Assembly (NCBI RefSeq): GCF_014194975.1
Contig: NZ_JACIAY010000012.1
Location: forward strand, 93,699-157,698
Direction of reading: 5' to 3'
Length of the DNA: 64,000 nt
DNA from: Sphingomonas sp. BK580
Lineage (GTDB): Bacteria; Pseudomonadota; Alphaproteobacteria; Sphingomonadales; Sphingomonadaceae
This document shows positions 52,940 through 62,252 of this stretch, one piece after another. The translations under genes were made by a program, and so were the position numbers. Each line of letters begins with the position of its first letter. The first letter of the stretch is position 1. The notes beneath the pieces were generated by a model that saw nothing but the letters and a program-made list of their open reading frames with translations, did not search any database and had not been told where the DNA came from.

Positions 52940-53722
52940 ATGAAGGCGATACTCGTCACCGGCGGCGGCTCGGGCATCGGTCGCGCGGTGGCGCAGCGCT
53001 TCGCCGCCGAGGGCTGGCGCGTCGGCGTCGCCGACATCGACCGGCGCGGGCTCGCCGAGACCGCCGCGCTGCTGCCGCGCGACCGCACCAGCACGCACCA
53101 GATGGACGTGCGCGACCCGGCCGAGTGGGAGCATGTGCTCGCCGACTTCGCCGCGATCAGCGACGGGCGCCTCGACGTGCTGTTCAACAACGCCGGCGTG
53201 GCGGCGGGCGGCGCCTTCGGGGAGATCGCGATCGAGGCGCTCGACCGCGTGATCGACGTCAACTTCCGCGGCGTCGCTTACGGCGCGCGGCTGGCCTATC
53301 CGTACCTGCGCGCGACGCCGGGGTCGTGCCTGCTCAACACCGCGTCGGCCTCGGCGATCTACGGCTCGTCGGGGCTCGCCGCCTACTCGGCGACCAAGTT
53401 CGCGGTGCGCGGGCTCACCGAGGCGCTCGACGGCGAGTGGGCGCGCGAGGGCATCCGCGTGCGCTCGCTCATGCCGGGCTTCATCGACACCGCGCTGCTG
53501 TCCGCGCCCGTCGCGGGTTCGAACCGCACCGCGCGCGAGGCGGTGGCGGCGGCGGGGCTCGAGTTCACCCCGGTCGAGGTGGTCGCGGACCAGGCCTGGG
53601 CGGCGGTGCAGGGGGACCGGCTCCACACGCTGGTCGGCCCGACCGCGCGGCGGCTCGCCTTCGCGGCGCGCTGGCTGCCGGGGCGGCTGCGCGCATCGAT
53701 GCGGCGGCGCGTGATGCGGTGA
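52940..53722 (+). CDS. SDR-family oxidoreductase
   Basis: A 260-residue short-chain dehydrogenase/reductase: TGGGSGIG cofactor site (residues 7-14), ADIDRRGLAE after strand 2 (acidic residue favours NAD), NNAG, catalytic region NTASASAIYGSSGLAAYSATKFA with the YxxxK at the end, and PGFIDTALL. The C-terminal basic stretch (ARWLPGRLRASMRRRVMR) could associate with membranes. AGCAGG lies just before ATG 52940. Substrate unknown. Divergent from the transporter. Confidence 0.88.
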   Translation: MKAILVTGGGSGIGRAVAQRFAAEGWRVGVADIDRRGLAETAALLPRDRTSTHQMDVRDPAEWEHVLADFAAISDGRLDVLFNNAGVAAGGAFGEIAIEALDRVIDVNFRGVAYGARLAYPYLRATPGSCLLNTASASAIYGSSGLAAYSATKFAVRGLTEALDGEWAREGIRVRSLMPGFIDTALLSAPVAGSNRTAREAVAAAGLEFTPVEVVADQAWAAVQGDRLHTLVGPTARRLAFAARWLPGRLRASMRRRVMR

Positions 53723-53733
53723 CGGTTCCGCAT

Positions 53734-53871
53734 CCTCCCCCCTCGCGGGGAGGGGGACCGCCGCCCGCAGCGCGGTGGTGGAGGGGGCTCTCGCCGAACG
53801 CACCGGCTCGCCCGCGGAGAGCCCCCTCCGTCAGCGCTGACGCGCTGCCACCCCCCAGTGCCGGGGAGGAT
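53734..53871. repeat. palindromic repeat (CTCCCCCCTCGCGGGGAG / CCCCTCCGTCAGCGCTGA type)
   Basis: Begins CCTCCCCCCTCGCGGGGAGG, has inner GGTGGTGGAGGGGGCTCTC and matching GAGAGCCCCCTCCGTCAGCG on the right, and ends CCGGGGAGG. It separates convergent SDR and phhB genes and is the best-preserved member of its family in the window. Confidence 0.65.
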
Positions 53872-53877
53872 CTTGGC

Positions 53878-54177
53878 TCACCCCCCGAGGATCGCGTCGA
53901 TCGCGGTCGCCAGCTCGATGTCGCGCTCGGACAGGCCGCCGGCGTCATGCGTCGTCAGCAGTATCTCTACCCGGTTCCACACGTTGCTCCACTCGGGATG
54001 GTGGTCGGCGCGCTCCGCCAGCAGCGCCACCTGGGTCATGAAGCCGAACGCCTCGGCGAAGTCGGTGAAGACGATCGTGCGCGTGATCGCGTCGCGCGCG
54101 TCGTCATAGTCCCACTCGGGCAGGCCATCGAGCGCGTCGGCGCGCTCGGCCTCGCTGAGTTGTTCGATCGCCGCCAT
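53878..54177 (-). CDS. phhB: pterin-4a-carbinolamine dehydratase PhhB
   Basis: A 99-residue dehydratase that recycles 4a-hydroxytetrahydrobiopterin made by aromatic amino acid hydroxylases. Active-site text: AERADHHPEWSNVWNRVEI with the catalytic histidines, and LTTHDAGGLSERDIELATAID. Length is typical (about 95-105). No phenylalanine hydroxylase gene is adjacent. Confidence 0.93.
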   Translation of the reverse strand: MAAIEQLSEAERADALDGLPEWDYDDARDAITRTIVFTDFAEAFGFMTQVALLAERADHHPEWSNVWNRVEILLTTHDAGGLSERDIELATAIDAILGG

Positions 54178-54242
54178 GTCGCGCTCCTCTCGCCGCCCAC
54201 GCCGCTTGCCGCGGCCCGAGCGCGAGCGGTATGGCGCGGGGA

Positions 54243-54653
54243 ATGAACGAGCAAGAGCCGATGGGCGCGGCGCCCTCCGCCGACGCGATCGAGGCGCACG
54301 CGCGCGCGGTGATCGCGCGTTTGCCCGACGCCTTCCGACGCCACCTCGGCGACGTGCTGCTGCTGGTCGAGGAGGAGGCCGACGCCGAGACGCTCGCCGC
54401 GCTGGAGATCGACCACCCGCTCGACCTCACCGGCGTCTACCACGGCCGCCCGATCGGCGAGAAGAGCGCCTTCGACGGGGCCGCGCTGCCCGACCGCATC
54501 CACCTCTACCGTCAAGCGATCCTGGCGGAATGGTGCGAGACCGGTGTGCGGCTCGACGATCTCGTCGCGCACGTCACCATCCACGAGATCGGCCACCATT
54601 TCGGGCTGAGCGACGACGACATGCACGCGCTGGAAGAGGCGGTCGCGGATTGA
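54243..54653 (+). CDS. metallopeptidase family protein (zincin-like, DUF1025)
   Basis: A 136-residue zincin-like protein with the metal motif HVTIHEIGHHFGLSDDDM: HEIGHHFGLSD fits HExxHxxGxxD of the minimal DUF1025/acidobacterial-type peptidase family. The N-terminal part is helical and precedes a strand region (YHGRPIGEKSA). No proteolytic activity is established for the family in this lineage. Its stop overlaps the ccmA TTG start (TTGA), a common arrangement in sphingomonads. ATG 54231 is an alternative start. Confidence 0.85.
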   Translation: MNEQEPMGAAPSADAIEAHARAVIARLPDAFRRHLGDVLLLVEEEADAETLAALEIDHPLDLTGVYHGRPIGEKSAFDGAALPDRIHLYRQAILAEWCETGVRLDDLVAHVTIHEIGHHFGLSDDDMHALEEAVAD

Positions 54654-55225
54654 CGCTGCTGGCGGCGCGCGGCCTGGCGGTGGCACGCGGCGGGCGGCTG
54701 CTCGCCGAGCGCATCGAGCTGACGCTGGAACGCGGCGGGGCGGCGCTGGTCACCGGTCCGAACGGCGCGGGCAAGTCCTCGCTGCTGCGCGTGTTCGCCG
54801 GCCTGCTCGCGCCCGCCGCGGGGACGGTGGCGCGCGGCGCGCGCGTGGCGTGGATGGGCGAGGCCGCCGCGCTCGACCCCGAGCGCGCGCTCGCCGCGGC
54901 GCTGCGCTTCTGGGCGGCGCAGGACGACGTGCCCGCGGCGGAGACACGCGTCGCCGCGGCGCTGTCGGCGCTCGCGCTCGACGATCTCGCCGACGTGCCG
55001 GTGCGGCTGCTCTCCACGGGTCAGCGCCGTCGCGCCGCGCTGGCGCGCGTGGTCGCCACGAGTGCCGAGCTGTGGCTGCTCGACGAGCCCGCGAGCGGGC
55101 TCGACGCCGCCGCGGTCGCGCGGCTCGCGCTGCTGCTGGAGGGGCATCGCGGCGCCGGCGGCGCGGCGGTGGTGACGACGCACCAGCCGCTCGCGCTGCC
55201 GGGCGCGATCGAGGTGGCGCTGTGA
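54650..55225 (+). CDS. ccmA: heme exporter ATP-binding protein CcmA
   Basis: A 191-residue ATPase of the CcmABCD complex, which releases holoCcmE for cytochrome c maturation. Walker A GPNGAGKSS, degenerate signature LSTGQRRRAALARV, and Walker B LWLLDEPASGLD are present. Start is TTG 54650 overlapping the previous stop, as no ATG is available; it overlaps ccmB by 4 bases (GTGA). Shorter than average (about 200). Confidence 0.9.
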   Translation: MTLLAARGLAVARGGRLLAERIELTLERGGAALVTGPNGAGKSSLLRVFAGLLAPAAGTVARGARVAWMGEAAALDPERALAAALRFWAAQDDVPAAETRVAAALSALALDDLADVPVRLLSTGQRRRAALARVVATSAELWLLDEPASGLDAAAVARLALLLEGHRGAGGAAVVTTHQPLALPGAIEVAL

Positions 55226-55857
55226 CCGCGCTGATCTGGCGCGACGTGCGCCGCCATTACGCGAGCGGCGGCGCGACCTTGCTCGTCGCCTTCTTCCTGC
55301 TGGTCGCGACCTTGTTCCCGTTCGCGATCGGGCCCGACGCGACCTTGCTGGCGCGCGTCGGCGGCGGGGTGATCTGGGCGGCGGCGCTGCTCGCCGCGCT
55401 GCTGCCGGTCGAGCGCCTGGTCGCGCCCGACCTCGACGCCGGCGTGATCGACCAGCTGGTGGTGCGCGGGCGCACGCCGGTGACGATCGCGCTCGCCAAG
55501 GTGGCGGCGCACTGGCTGGCGTTCGCGCCGCCGCTGCTGCTGGCGACGCTGGTGGCGGCGGCGCTGCTCGATCTCTCGGCGGCGCAGCTGCTGCTGGTGC
55601 TCGCCGGTCTCGCGCTCGGGACGCCCGGGCTGGCCGCGCTGGCGGTGGCGACCGCGGCGCTCACCGCGGGGGTGCGCGGCGCCGGCGCGGTGGCGGGACT
55701 GGTGATGCTGCCGCTCGCGGTGCCGCTGCTGATCTTCGGGGCGGGGGCGCTGACCGGCGGGGGGGGCGCGCTCCAGCTGCTCGCCGCGACCAGCCTGGTG
55801 CTGCTCGTCGGCGCGCCGCTCGCCGCCGGCGCGGCGATCCGCGCGGCGCTGGACTGA
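55222..55857 (+). CDS. ccmB: heme exporter membrane subunit CcmB
   Basis: A 211-residue six-helix membrane protein, partner of CcmA. N-terminal IWRDVRRHYASGGATLLVAF, then PFAIGPDATLLARVGGGVIWAAALLA (residues 33-58) and PLLIFGAGA in the C-terminal half are CcmB-like. Start GTG 55222 overlaps ccmA. No ccmC, ccmD or ccmE follows; the remaining maturation genes must lie elsewhere. Confidence 0.9.
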   Translation: MTALIWRDVRRHYASGGATLLVAFFLLVATLFPFAIGPDATLLARVGGGVIWAAALLAALLPVERLVAPDLDAGVIDQLVVRGRTPVTIALAKVAAHWLAFAPPLLLATLVAAALLDLSAAQLLLVLAGLALGTPGLAALAVATAALTAGVRGAGAVAGLVMLPLAVPLLIFGAGALTGGGGALQLLAATSLVLLVGAPLAAGAAIRAALD

Positions 55858-55932
55858 GGACAGCCGCGGCGTGGCGCGGCGGCTCGGTTCAGCCGCGGCC
55901 CCGCCGATCGCGCCGCGGCCGGGCCGCGCGAC

Positions 55933-57348
<1,416 letters not shown>

Positions 57349-57491
57349 GTCTGGCCTATCGTCCCGTGGCTCCCTGCCTATCGCCTAACCGTTCTGAGTA
57401 AAGGCGGGCTTAAGCCGCGATGGGTGATATTGCCTCCGCCCTGCCGCGCCTCTACGCTGTTAACGACGACAGTCACAACGATGAGGAAAAG

Positions 57492-57626
57492 ATGGCGGAG
57501 AGTGGCGCGGGGCGCGGCGACATCAAGGCGCACGAGGCGACCTATTCCGGCATGATCGGCCTGTTGAAGTACGGCGCGGTGGCCTGTTTCATCCTCGCCT
57601 TCTTCGTCATCTGGCTGATCGCGTAG
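57492..57626 (+). CDS. aa3-type cytochrome c oxidase subunit IV
   Basis: A 44-residue single-helix protein of the bacterial aa3 oxidase subunit IV family (PF07835): MAESGAGRGDIKAHEATYSG, then MIGLLKYGAVACFILAFFVI. The HxxTYxGF/M-like entry to the helix and the short length are diagnostic. GAGGAAAAG precedes the ATG. In many alphaproteobacteria it stands, as here, directly before the transhydrogenase genes; the main oxidase genes are elsewhere. Confidence 0.9.
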   Translation: MAESGAGRGDIKAHEATYSGMIGLLKYGAVACFILAFFVIWLIA

Positions 57627-57633
57627 CCGCGGC

Positions 57634-58758
57634 GTGAAGATCGCGGTCGTCAGCGAACAGGCATCCGGCGAGCGCCGGGTCGCCGCCACGCCCGAGACCG
57701 CGCGCAAGTTCATCGCGCTGGGTGCCGAGGTCGCGGTCGAGGCCGGCGCGGGCACCGGCGCCTCGATCGCCGATTCGGATTATGCCGCCGCCGGCGCCTC
57801 GCTGGGCGACCGCGCCGCGACGCTGGCGGGCGCCGCGATCGTGCTGGCGGTGCAGCCGCCCGCGCCCGAGTCGCTCGCCGGGGTAGCGCCGGGCGCCTGG
57901 GTGGTGGCGATCATGGCGCCGTTCGGCGACGGTCGCGCGCGAGTCGCGGCCTATGCCGCGGCAGGCTACGAGGCGCTCGCGATGGACCTAATGCCGCGGA
58001 TCACGCGCGCGCAGGCGATGGACGTGCTGTCGTCGCAGTCCAATCTCGCCGGATACAAGGCGGTGATCGACGCGGCGGCGGAATATGGCCGCGCCTTGCC
58101 GATGATGATGACCGCGGCGGGCACCGTCTCGGCGGCGCGCGTCTTCGTGATGGGGGTCGGCGTCGCCGGGCTCCAGGCGATCGCCACCGCGCGGCGCCTC
58201 GGCGCGCAGGTCTCCGCCACCGACGTGCGCTCGGCGACGAGAGAGCAGATCCTGTCGCTCGGCGCCAAGCCGGTGTTCGTCGAGGCGGTGGCGGGGATCG
58301 AGGGCGAGGGCAGCGGTGGCTATGCCGGCGAGATGTCGCCCGAGTACCAGCGGGCGCAGGCCGAGCTGGTGTCGGCGCACATCGCCAAGCAGGACATCGT
58401 GATCACCACCGCGCTGATCCCGGGGCGCGCGGCGCCGCGGCTGGTGAGCGACGCCCAGCTCGCGACGATGCGCCCCGGCAGCGTGCTGGTCGACCTCGCG
58501 GTGGAGCAGGGCGGCAACGTCGAGGGCGCGGTGGCGGGCGAGATCGTCGAGCGCCACGGCGTGCGCATCATCGGGCACCGCAACGTGGCGTCGCGGCTCG
58601 CAGCCGATTCGACGGCGCTCTACTCGCGCAACCTGTACAACTTCCTCTCGACCTTCTGGGACAAGGAGCAGGGCCGCCCGGTGCTCGACGCCGAGATCGG
58701 CGACGCGGTGCGGCTCACCCGCGGCGGCGCGGTGGTGAACGCGAGGCTGGTGTCGTGA
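57634..58758 (+). CDS. pntAA: NAD(P) transhydrogenase subunit alpha part 1 (PntAA)
   Basis: A 374-residue NAD-binding dI component of proton-pumping transhydrogenase, which makes NADPH from NADH at the expense of the proton gradient. N-terminal KIAVVSEQASGERRVAATPE, QSNLAGYKAVIDAAAEYGRA, the Rossmann VFVMGVGVAGLQAIATARRL and the mobile-loop/closing region IIGHRNVASRLAADSTALYS are all conserved. The alpha subunit is split, as in Rhodospirillum. GTG start; TGA overlaps the start of the following 72-residue ORF. Confidence 0.95.
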   Translation: MKIAVVSEQASGERRVAATPETARKFIALGAEVAVEAGAGTGASIADSDYAAAGASLGDRAATLAGAAIVLAVQPPAPESLAGVAPGAWVVAIMAPFGDGRARVAAYAAAGYEALAMDLMPRITRAQAMDVLSSQSNLAGYKAVIDAAAEYGRALPMMMTAAGTVSAARVFVMGVGVAGLQAIATARRLGAQVSATDVRSATREQILSLGAKPVFVEAVAGIEGEGSGGYAGEMSPEYQRAQAELVSAHIAKQDIVITTALIPGRAAPRLVSDAQLATMRPGSVLVDLAVEQGGNVEGAVAGEIVERHGVRIIGHRNVASRLAADSTALYSRNLYNFLSTFWDKEQGRPVLDAEIGDAVRLTRGGAVVNARLVS

Positions 58759-58973
58759 GGGGATGTAAGGGTGCGGCGGGGTGGATCGTCGCGGGCGGGG
58801 CCGCGCACGAGCGCGGCGACCGCCCCTCGCGCGGCGCCCTCCGCGACGCCTGGTTCGCCGCGCGCGGCCTGCTCACCGTCCGCCTCGCCGCGAGCGACGT
58901 GCTCGACGACCCCGACGCCACCGTGCGCCACCTCGTCACGCTCGCCGCCACCCGCACCGCCGGAGCACAATGA
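58755..58973 (+). CDS. unknown 72-residue protein between pntAA and pntAB
   Basis: A small ORF beginning GTG 58755 (overlapping the pntAA stop by 4 bases) and ending at TGA 58971-58973, which overlaps the pntAB start by 4 bases. Sequence starts MRGCKGAAGWIVAGGAAHER and has GALRDAWFAARGLLTVRLAA and VLDDPDATVRHLVTLAATR. No membrane helix. Overlaps on both sides and high third-position GC suggest a real translated gene; the family is not recognised. It may be a coupling or assembly factor, or a stray coding remnant. Confidence 0.6.
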   Translation: MRGCKGAAGWIVAGGAAHERGDRPSRGALRDAWFAARGLLTVRLAASDVLDDPDATVRHLVTLAATRTAGAQ

Positions 58974-59269
58974 TGGACTTCGTCGCGATCCTGTCGATCT
59001 TCGTGCTGGCCTGTTTCGTCGGCTATTACGTCGTCTGGTCGGTCACGCCCGCGCTGCACACGCCGCTGATGGCGGTGACCAACGCGATCTCCAGCGTGAT
59101 CATCGTCGGCGCGCTGATCGCGGGCGCGGCGGCGGGGAGCACCGGCTCGAAATGGCTCGGGCTCGCCGCGGTGGTGCTCGCCAGCGTGAACATCTTCGGC
59201 GGCTTCGCGGTCACGCAGCGGATGCTGGCCATGTACAAGAAGAAGGAGCGGCCGGCACCGCGGCCGTGA
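58970..59269 (+). CDS. pntAB: NAD(P) transhydrogenase subunit alpha part 2 (PntAB)
   Basis: A 99-residue membrane protein with three helices (dIIa): FVAILSIFVLACFVGYYVVW, TPLMAVTNAISSVIIVGALI with the characteristic TPLMAVTNAISSVI motif, and LAAVVLASVNIFGGFAVTQR followed by MLAMYKKK. It forms the proton channel together with PntB. Overlaps the 72-residue ORF (ATGA). Confidence 0.95.
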   Translation: MMDFVAILSIFVLACFVGYYVVWSVTPALHTPLMAVTNAISSVIIVGALIAGAAAGSTGSKWLGLAAVVLASVNIFGGFAVTQRMLAMYKKKERPAPRP

Positions 59270-59283
59270 GGGGGGAGAGCCAA

Positions 59284-60780
59284 GTGGAGCACGTCGCGGT
59301 GAACCCCTGGGTCGCGCTGGCCTATCTCGTCGCCGGCGTGTGCTTCATCCTGGCGCTGCGCGGGCTCTCCAGCCCCGCCACCAGCCAGCGCGGCAACCGC
59401 TTCGGCATGATCGGCATGGGCGTCGCGGTGGTGACCACGCTCGTCACGCACGTGCCGCTCACCGCCACGCTGATCGAGGGCGCGGATTACGCGGCGCTGA
59501 TCGCCCGGGTCGACTATGCCGCGGCGTTCGAGATCGTCGCCGCGATCGCGCTGGGGGCGGTGATCGGCGTGGGCGCGGCGCGGCGCATCGCGATGACCGC
59601 GATGCCGCAGCTCGTCGCCGCCTTCCACAGCCTCGTCGGCCTCGCCGCGGTGCTGGTCGCCGCCGCCGCCTTCCTCAACCCGGTCGCGTTCGGCATCGCG
59701 GTGCCGGTGCTCTTCCCCGACGGCAGCGCGGCCGCGCTGATCAACCCAGTCAGCCGGATCGAGATGGGGCTCGGCGTGGCGATCGGCGCGATCACCTTCT
59801 CGGGCAGCGTGATCGCTTTCCTCAAGCTCAACGGCAACATGGGCGGCAAGCCGATCCTGCTGCCCGGACGCCACGCGATCAACCTCGGCGTGCTCGCGGC
59901 GATCCTGCTGCTGGTGGCCTATTTCACGGTCGACCAGTCGCCGTGGGTGTTCTGGACGGTGACGCTGCTGTCGTTCGCGATCGGCTTCCTGCTGATCGTG
60001 CCGATCGGCGGCGCGGACATGCCCGTGGTCGTGTCGATGCTCAACAGCTACTCGGGTTGGGCCGCGGCGGCGATGGGCTTCACGCTCCACAACAGCGCGA
60101 TGATCATCACCGGCGCGCTGGTCGGCTCGTCCGGCGCGATCCTCAGCTACATCATGTGTCGCGCGATGAACCGCAGCTTCGTCAGCGTGATCGCGGGCGG
60201 CTTCGGTGCCGAGGCGGGCGGCGGCGCGGGCGGTGCGGCGGCGAGCGACCGCGCGTGGAAGCGCGGCTCGGCCGAGGACGCCGCCTTCCTGATGAGCCAG
60301 GCCGAGCAGGTGATCATCGTGCCCGGCTACGGCATGGCGGTGGCGCAGGCGCAGCACGTGCTGCGCGAGATGGCGGACAAGCTCAAGGCGCACGGCGTCC
60401 GCGTGAAATATGCCATCCACCCGGTGGCGGGGCGCATGCCCGGGCATATGAACGTGCTGCTCGCCGAGGCCAACGTACCGTACGACGAGGTGTTCGAGCT
60501 GGAGGACATCAACTCCGAGTTCGCGCAGACCGACGTGGCGTTCGTGATCGGCGCCAACGACGTCACCAATCCCGCGGCGAAGACCGACCGCAGCTCGCCC
60601 ATCTACGGCATGCCCGTGCTCGACGTCGAGAAGGCCAAAACAATTCTCTTCGTCAAACGCTCGATGGGCGGAGTCGGCTATGCTGGAGTCGACAACGAGG
60701 TCTTCTACCGGGACAATACCATGATGCTGCTCGCCGACGCCAAGAAGATGGTGGAAGAGATCGTCAAGTCGCTCGACTGA
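59284..60780 (+). CDS. pntB: NAD(P) transhydrogenase subunit beta (PntB)
   Basis: A 498-residue subunit: nine membrane helices (dIIb) then a cytosolic NADP-binding dIII. Conserved segments include SFVSVIAGGFG..., IIVPGYGMAVAQAQHVLREM, IHPVAGRMPGHMNVLLAEAN, VIGANDVTNPAAKTD and VIKRSMxxGYAG-like FVKRSMGGVGYAG. It is about 35 residues longer than E. coli PntB (462), in part from a Gly/Ala/Ser-rich linker (GAEAGGGAGGAAASDRAW) between the membrane part and dIII. GTG 59284 is preceded by GGGGGAGA. Confidence 0.95.
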   Translation: MEHVAVNPWVALAYLVAGVCFILALRGLSSPATSQRGNRFGMIGMGVAVVTTLVTHVPLTATLIEGADYAALIARVDYAAAFEIVAAIALGAVIGVGAARRIAMTAMPQLVAAFHSLVGLAAVLVAAAAFLNPVAFGIAVPVLFPDGSAAALINPVSRIEMGLGVAIGAITFSGSVIAFLKLNGNMGGKPILLPGRHAINLGVLAAILLLVAYFTVDQSPWVFWTVTLLSFAIGFLLIVPIGGADMPVVVSMLNSYSGWAAAAMGFTLHNSAMIITGALVGSSGAILSYIMCRAMNRSFVSVIAGGFGAEAGGGAGGAAASDRAWKRGSAEDAAFLMSQAEQVIIVPGYGMAVAQAQHVLREMADKLKAHGVRVKYAIHPVAGRMPGHMNVLLAEANVPYDEVFELEDINSEFAQTDVAFVIGANDVTNPAAKTDRSSPIYGMPVLDVEKAKTILFVKRSMGGVGYAGVDNEVFYRDNTMMLLADAKKMVEEIVKSLD

Positions 60781-60784
60781 GGCG

Positions 60785-61705
60785 ATGGCCCTCCCGTTCC
60801 ATGGCGCCGCCACCGCGCCGGCGTTCGCTCTCGCCAGCCTCGACGGCACCGGCGCACTGGACGCGCGCGAGGCGATCGCGCTGCTCGGCGGCACGATCGT
60901 GGCACATCACCCGCTCGCCGTGGCGCCGGGTGCCCTCGCGCTGCGCGAGGACGCGCCCGCGGTGGTGCTCGATCTCACCGACGCCGACGACGCGCTGGCG
61001 CATGACGCGGTCGCCGCGGTAGACTCGCTCGCGGCGGCGCGCGGGTGGCGCGTGATCGTCGCTTTCTCGATCGCCCAGATCGATCCCGTCGTCGCCGCGC
61101 TGGGCGAGGAGGCAGGCGCGGTCCAGCTGCTGTGCGAGCCCGACCGGGCCGAGTGGATCGGCGCGCTCGCAGTGGCGGCGGCACGCGGCGGCGGTGGTGT
61201 ACGCTCACCCGAGCGCGACTCCGAGCGGCTGGCGCGCCTCAGCGCGGAGGTGGCGCGGATCGCGGCGCTGCTCGCCCGGCTGAGCGACGGCGGCGTGGCG
61301 CTCGACCGCGCCGAGGAGCCGCGCCTCGCTTTCCACGCCGCCCCGGCCGCCGCGGTGGCGGTGACCGCCGCCCAGCTGCGCGCCGTGCTGCGCGCGCGCC
61401 GGCTGCGTGACCGTTTCCTCGGCAAGGGTCTGTGCGAGGATCCCGCCTGGGACATGCTGCTCGACCTCTACGCCGCGCGGCTGGAAGGCCGGCGCGTCTC
61501 CGTCTCGAGCCTGTGCATCGCCGCGGCGGTGGCGCCGACCACCGCGCTGCGCTGGATCACGCGTCTGACCGAGCGGCGTCTGCTCGCGCGCACGCCCGAT
61601 CCGGGCGACCGCCGCCGCGTCTTCATCGGGCTGACCGACGAGGCGGTGCGGGCCTTGGAGGCCTATCTCGGGGCGCTCGCCGAAGCCGGGCTGCCGCTGG
61701 CGTGA
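60785..61705 (+). CDS. MarR/winged-helix transcriptional regulator with pseudo-receiver-like N-terminus
   Basis: A 306-residue protein. C-terminal winged helix (about 215-300): WDMLLDLYAARLEGRRVSVS, SLCIAAAVAPTTALRWITRL and TPDPGDRRRVFIGLTD. The N-terminal about 140 residues alternate strand/helix (VVLDLTDADDALAHDAVAAV, WRVIVAFSIAQIDPVVAALG) like a degenerate receiver without the phospho-Asp set. A coiled linker joins them. It starts 4 bases after the pntB stop, so it is cotranscribed with the transhydrogenase and may regulate it or another redox gene; the effector is unknown. Confidence 0.8.
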   Translation: MALPFHGAATAPAFALASLDGTGALDAREAIALLGGTIVAHHPLAVAPGALALREDAPAVVLDLTDADDALAHDAVAAVDSLAAARGWRVIVAFSIAQIDPVVAALGEEAGAVQLLCEPDRAEWIGALAVAAARGGGGVRSPERDSERLARLSAEVARIAALLARLSDGGVALDRAEEPRLAFHAAPAAAVAVTAAQLRAVLRARRLRDRFLGKGLCEDPAWDMLLDLYAARLEGRRVSVSSLCIAAAVAPTTALRWITRLTERRLLARTPDPGDRRRVFIGLTDEAVRALEAYLGALAEAGLPLA

Positions 61706-61760
61706 GCGCGGCGATGGCACGCCCGCTCGGCCCGGTATGTCACCGGCAGGCACACCGCCC

Positions 61761-61868
61761 TCAGCGGGCAGGATCGACGCCGAGCCAAGCGACCAGACGC
61801 TTGTAGACGTCCGCGACTCGCTCGACCGCATATTCGGCGAGCTCGACGAAGAAGGCCGCGTCATCCAT
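61761..61868 (-). CDS. small ORF with strong Shine-Dalgarno site
   Basis: A 35-codon ORF (MDDAAFFVELAEYAVERVAD then VYKRLVAWLGVDPAR). GGAGGTGATC, nearly the full anti-16S complement, ends directly before the ATG (GGAGG 5 bases away). The peptide is an amphipathic helix with an acidic N-terminus. No family was recognised. Confidence 0.5.
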   Translation of the reverse strand: MDDAAFFVELAEYAVERVADVYKRLVAWLGVDPAR

Positions 61869-62252
61869 GATCACCTCCGCCCCCGCCCACAGCGCGAGCA
61901 AGGGTGATTCGCTACGACGTTGATCGACGGCCCAACGCATCTGTCCCATCTTGAGGCAGGAGGAAGGCGCGCGGCGCCCGGTGACCGGAACGTCGAGACG
62001 CTGCCGCTGCACCTTGCTCGGTGGTCGGCAAGCCCTCCGCACCGCCGCGCTGGTGACCGCCCGCGACACCGCGTCGGGTGATGAGCTGAGACTGGCTTGC
62101 GACTCGGCTCTGTCGCCGCTGGCAACCGTCTGGGTAAGTGTCTCGAACGCATCCCCTGACGCTCGAGGGCCTTCGTGGCGTCGCGGCAATGCGGTGGTGC
62201 TGCCGCACCGAAGCTCGCCGCGGGCAACTCGCCATCGGACGCCCGAGCGCGA
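61869..62252. other. 384-base region without supported gene
   Basis: Between the small ORF and the glycosyltransferase. Codon-position bias is weak in all frames, GC is lower than in the flanking genes, and no RNA gene, repeat or homology is visible. It may be a decayed gene or simply leader sequence. Confidence 0.4.

Noticed and set aside
59026..60894. A 622-codon minus-strand frame across pntAB/pntB
   Set aside because: His/Arg/Asp-rich shadow without any motif; the opposite strand encodes transhydrogenase subunits.
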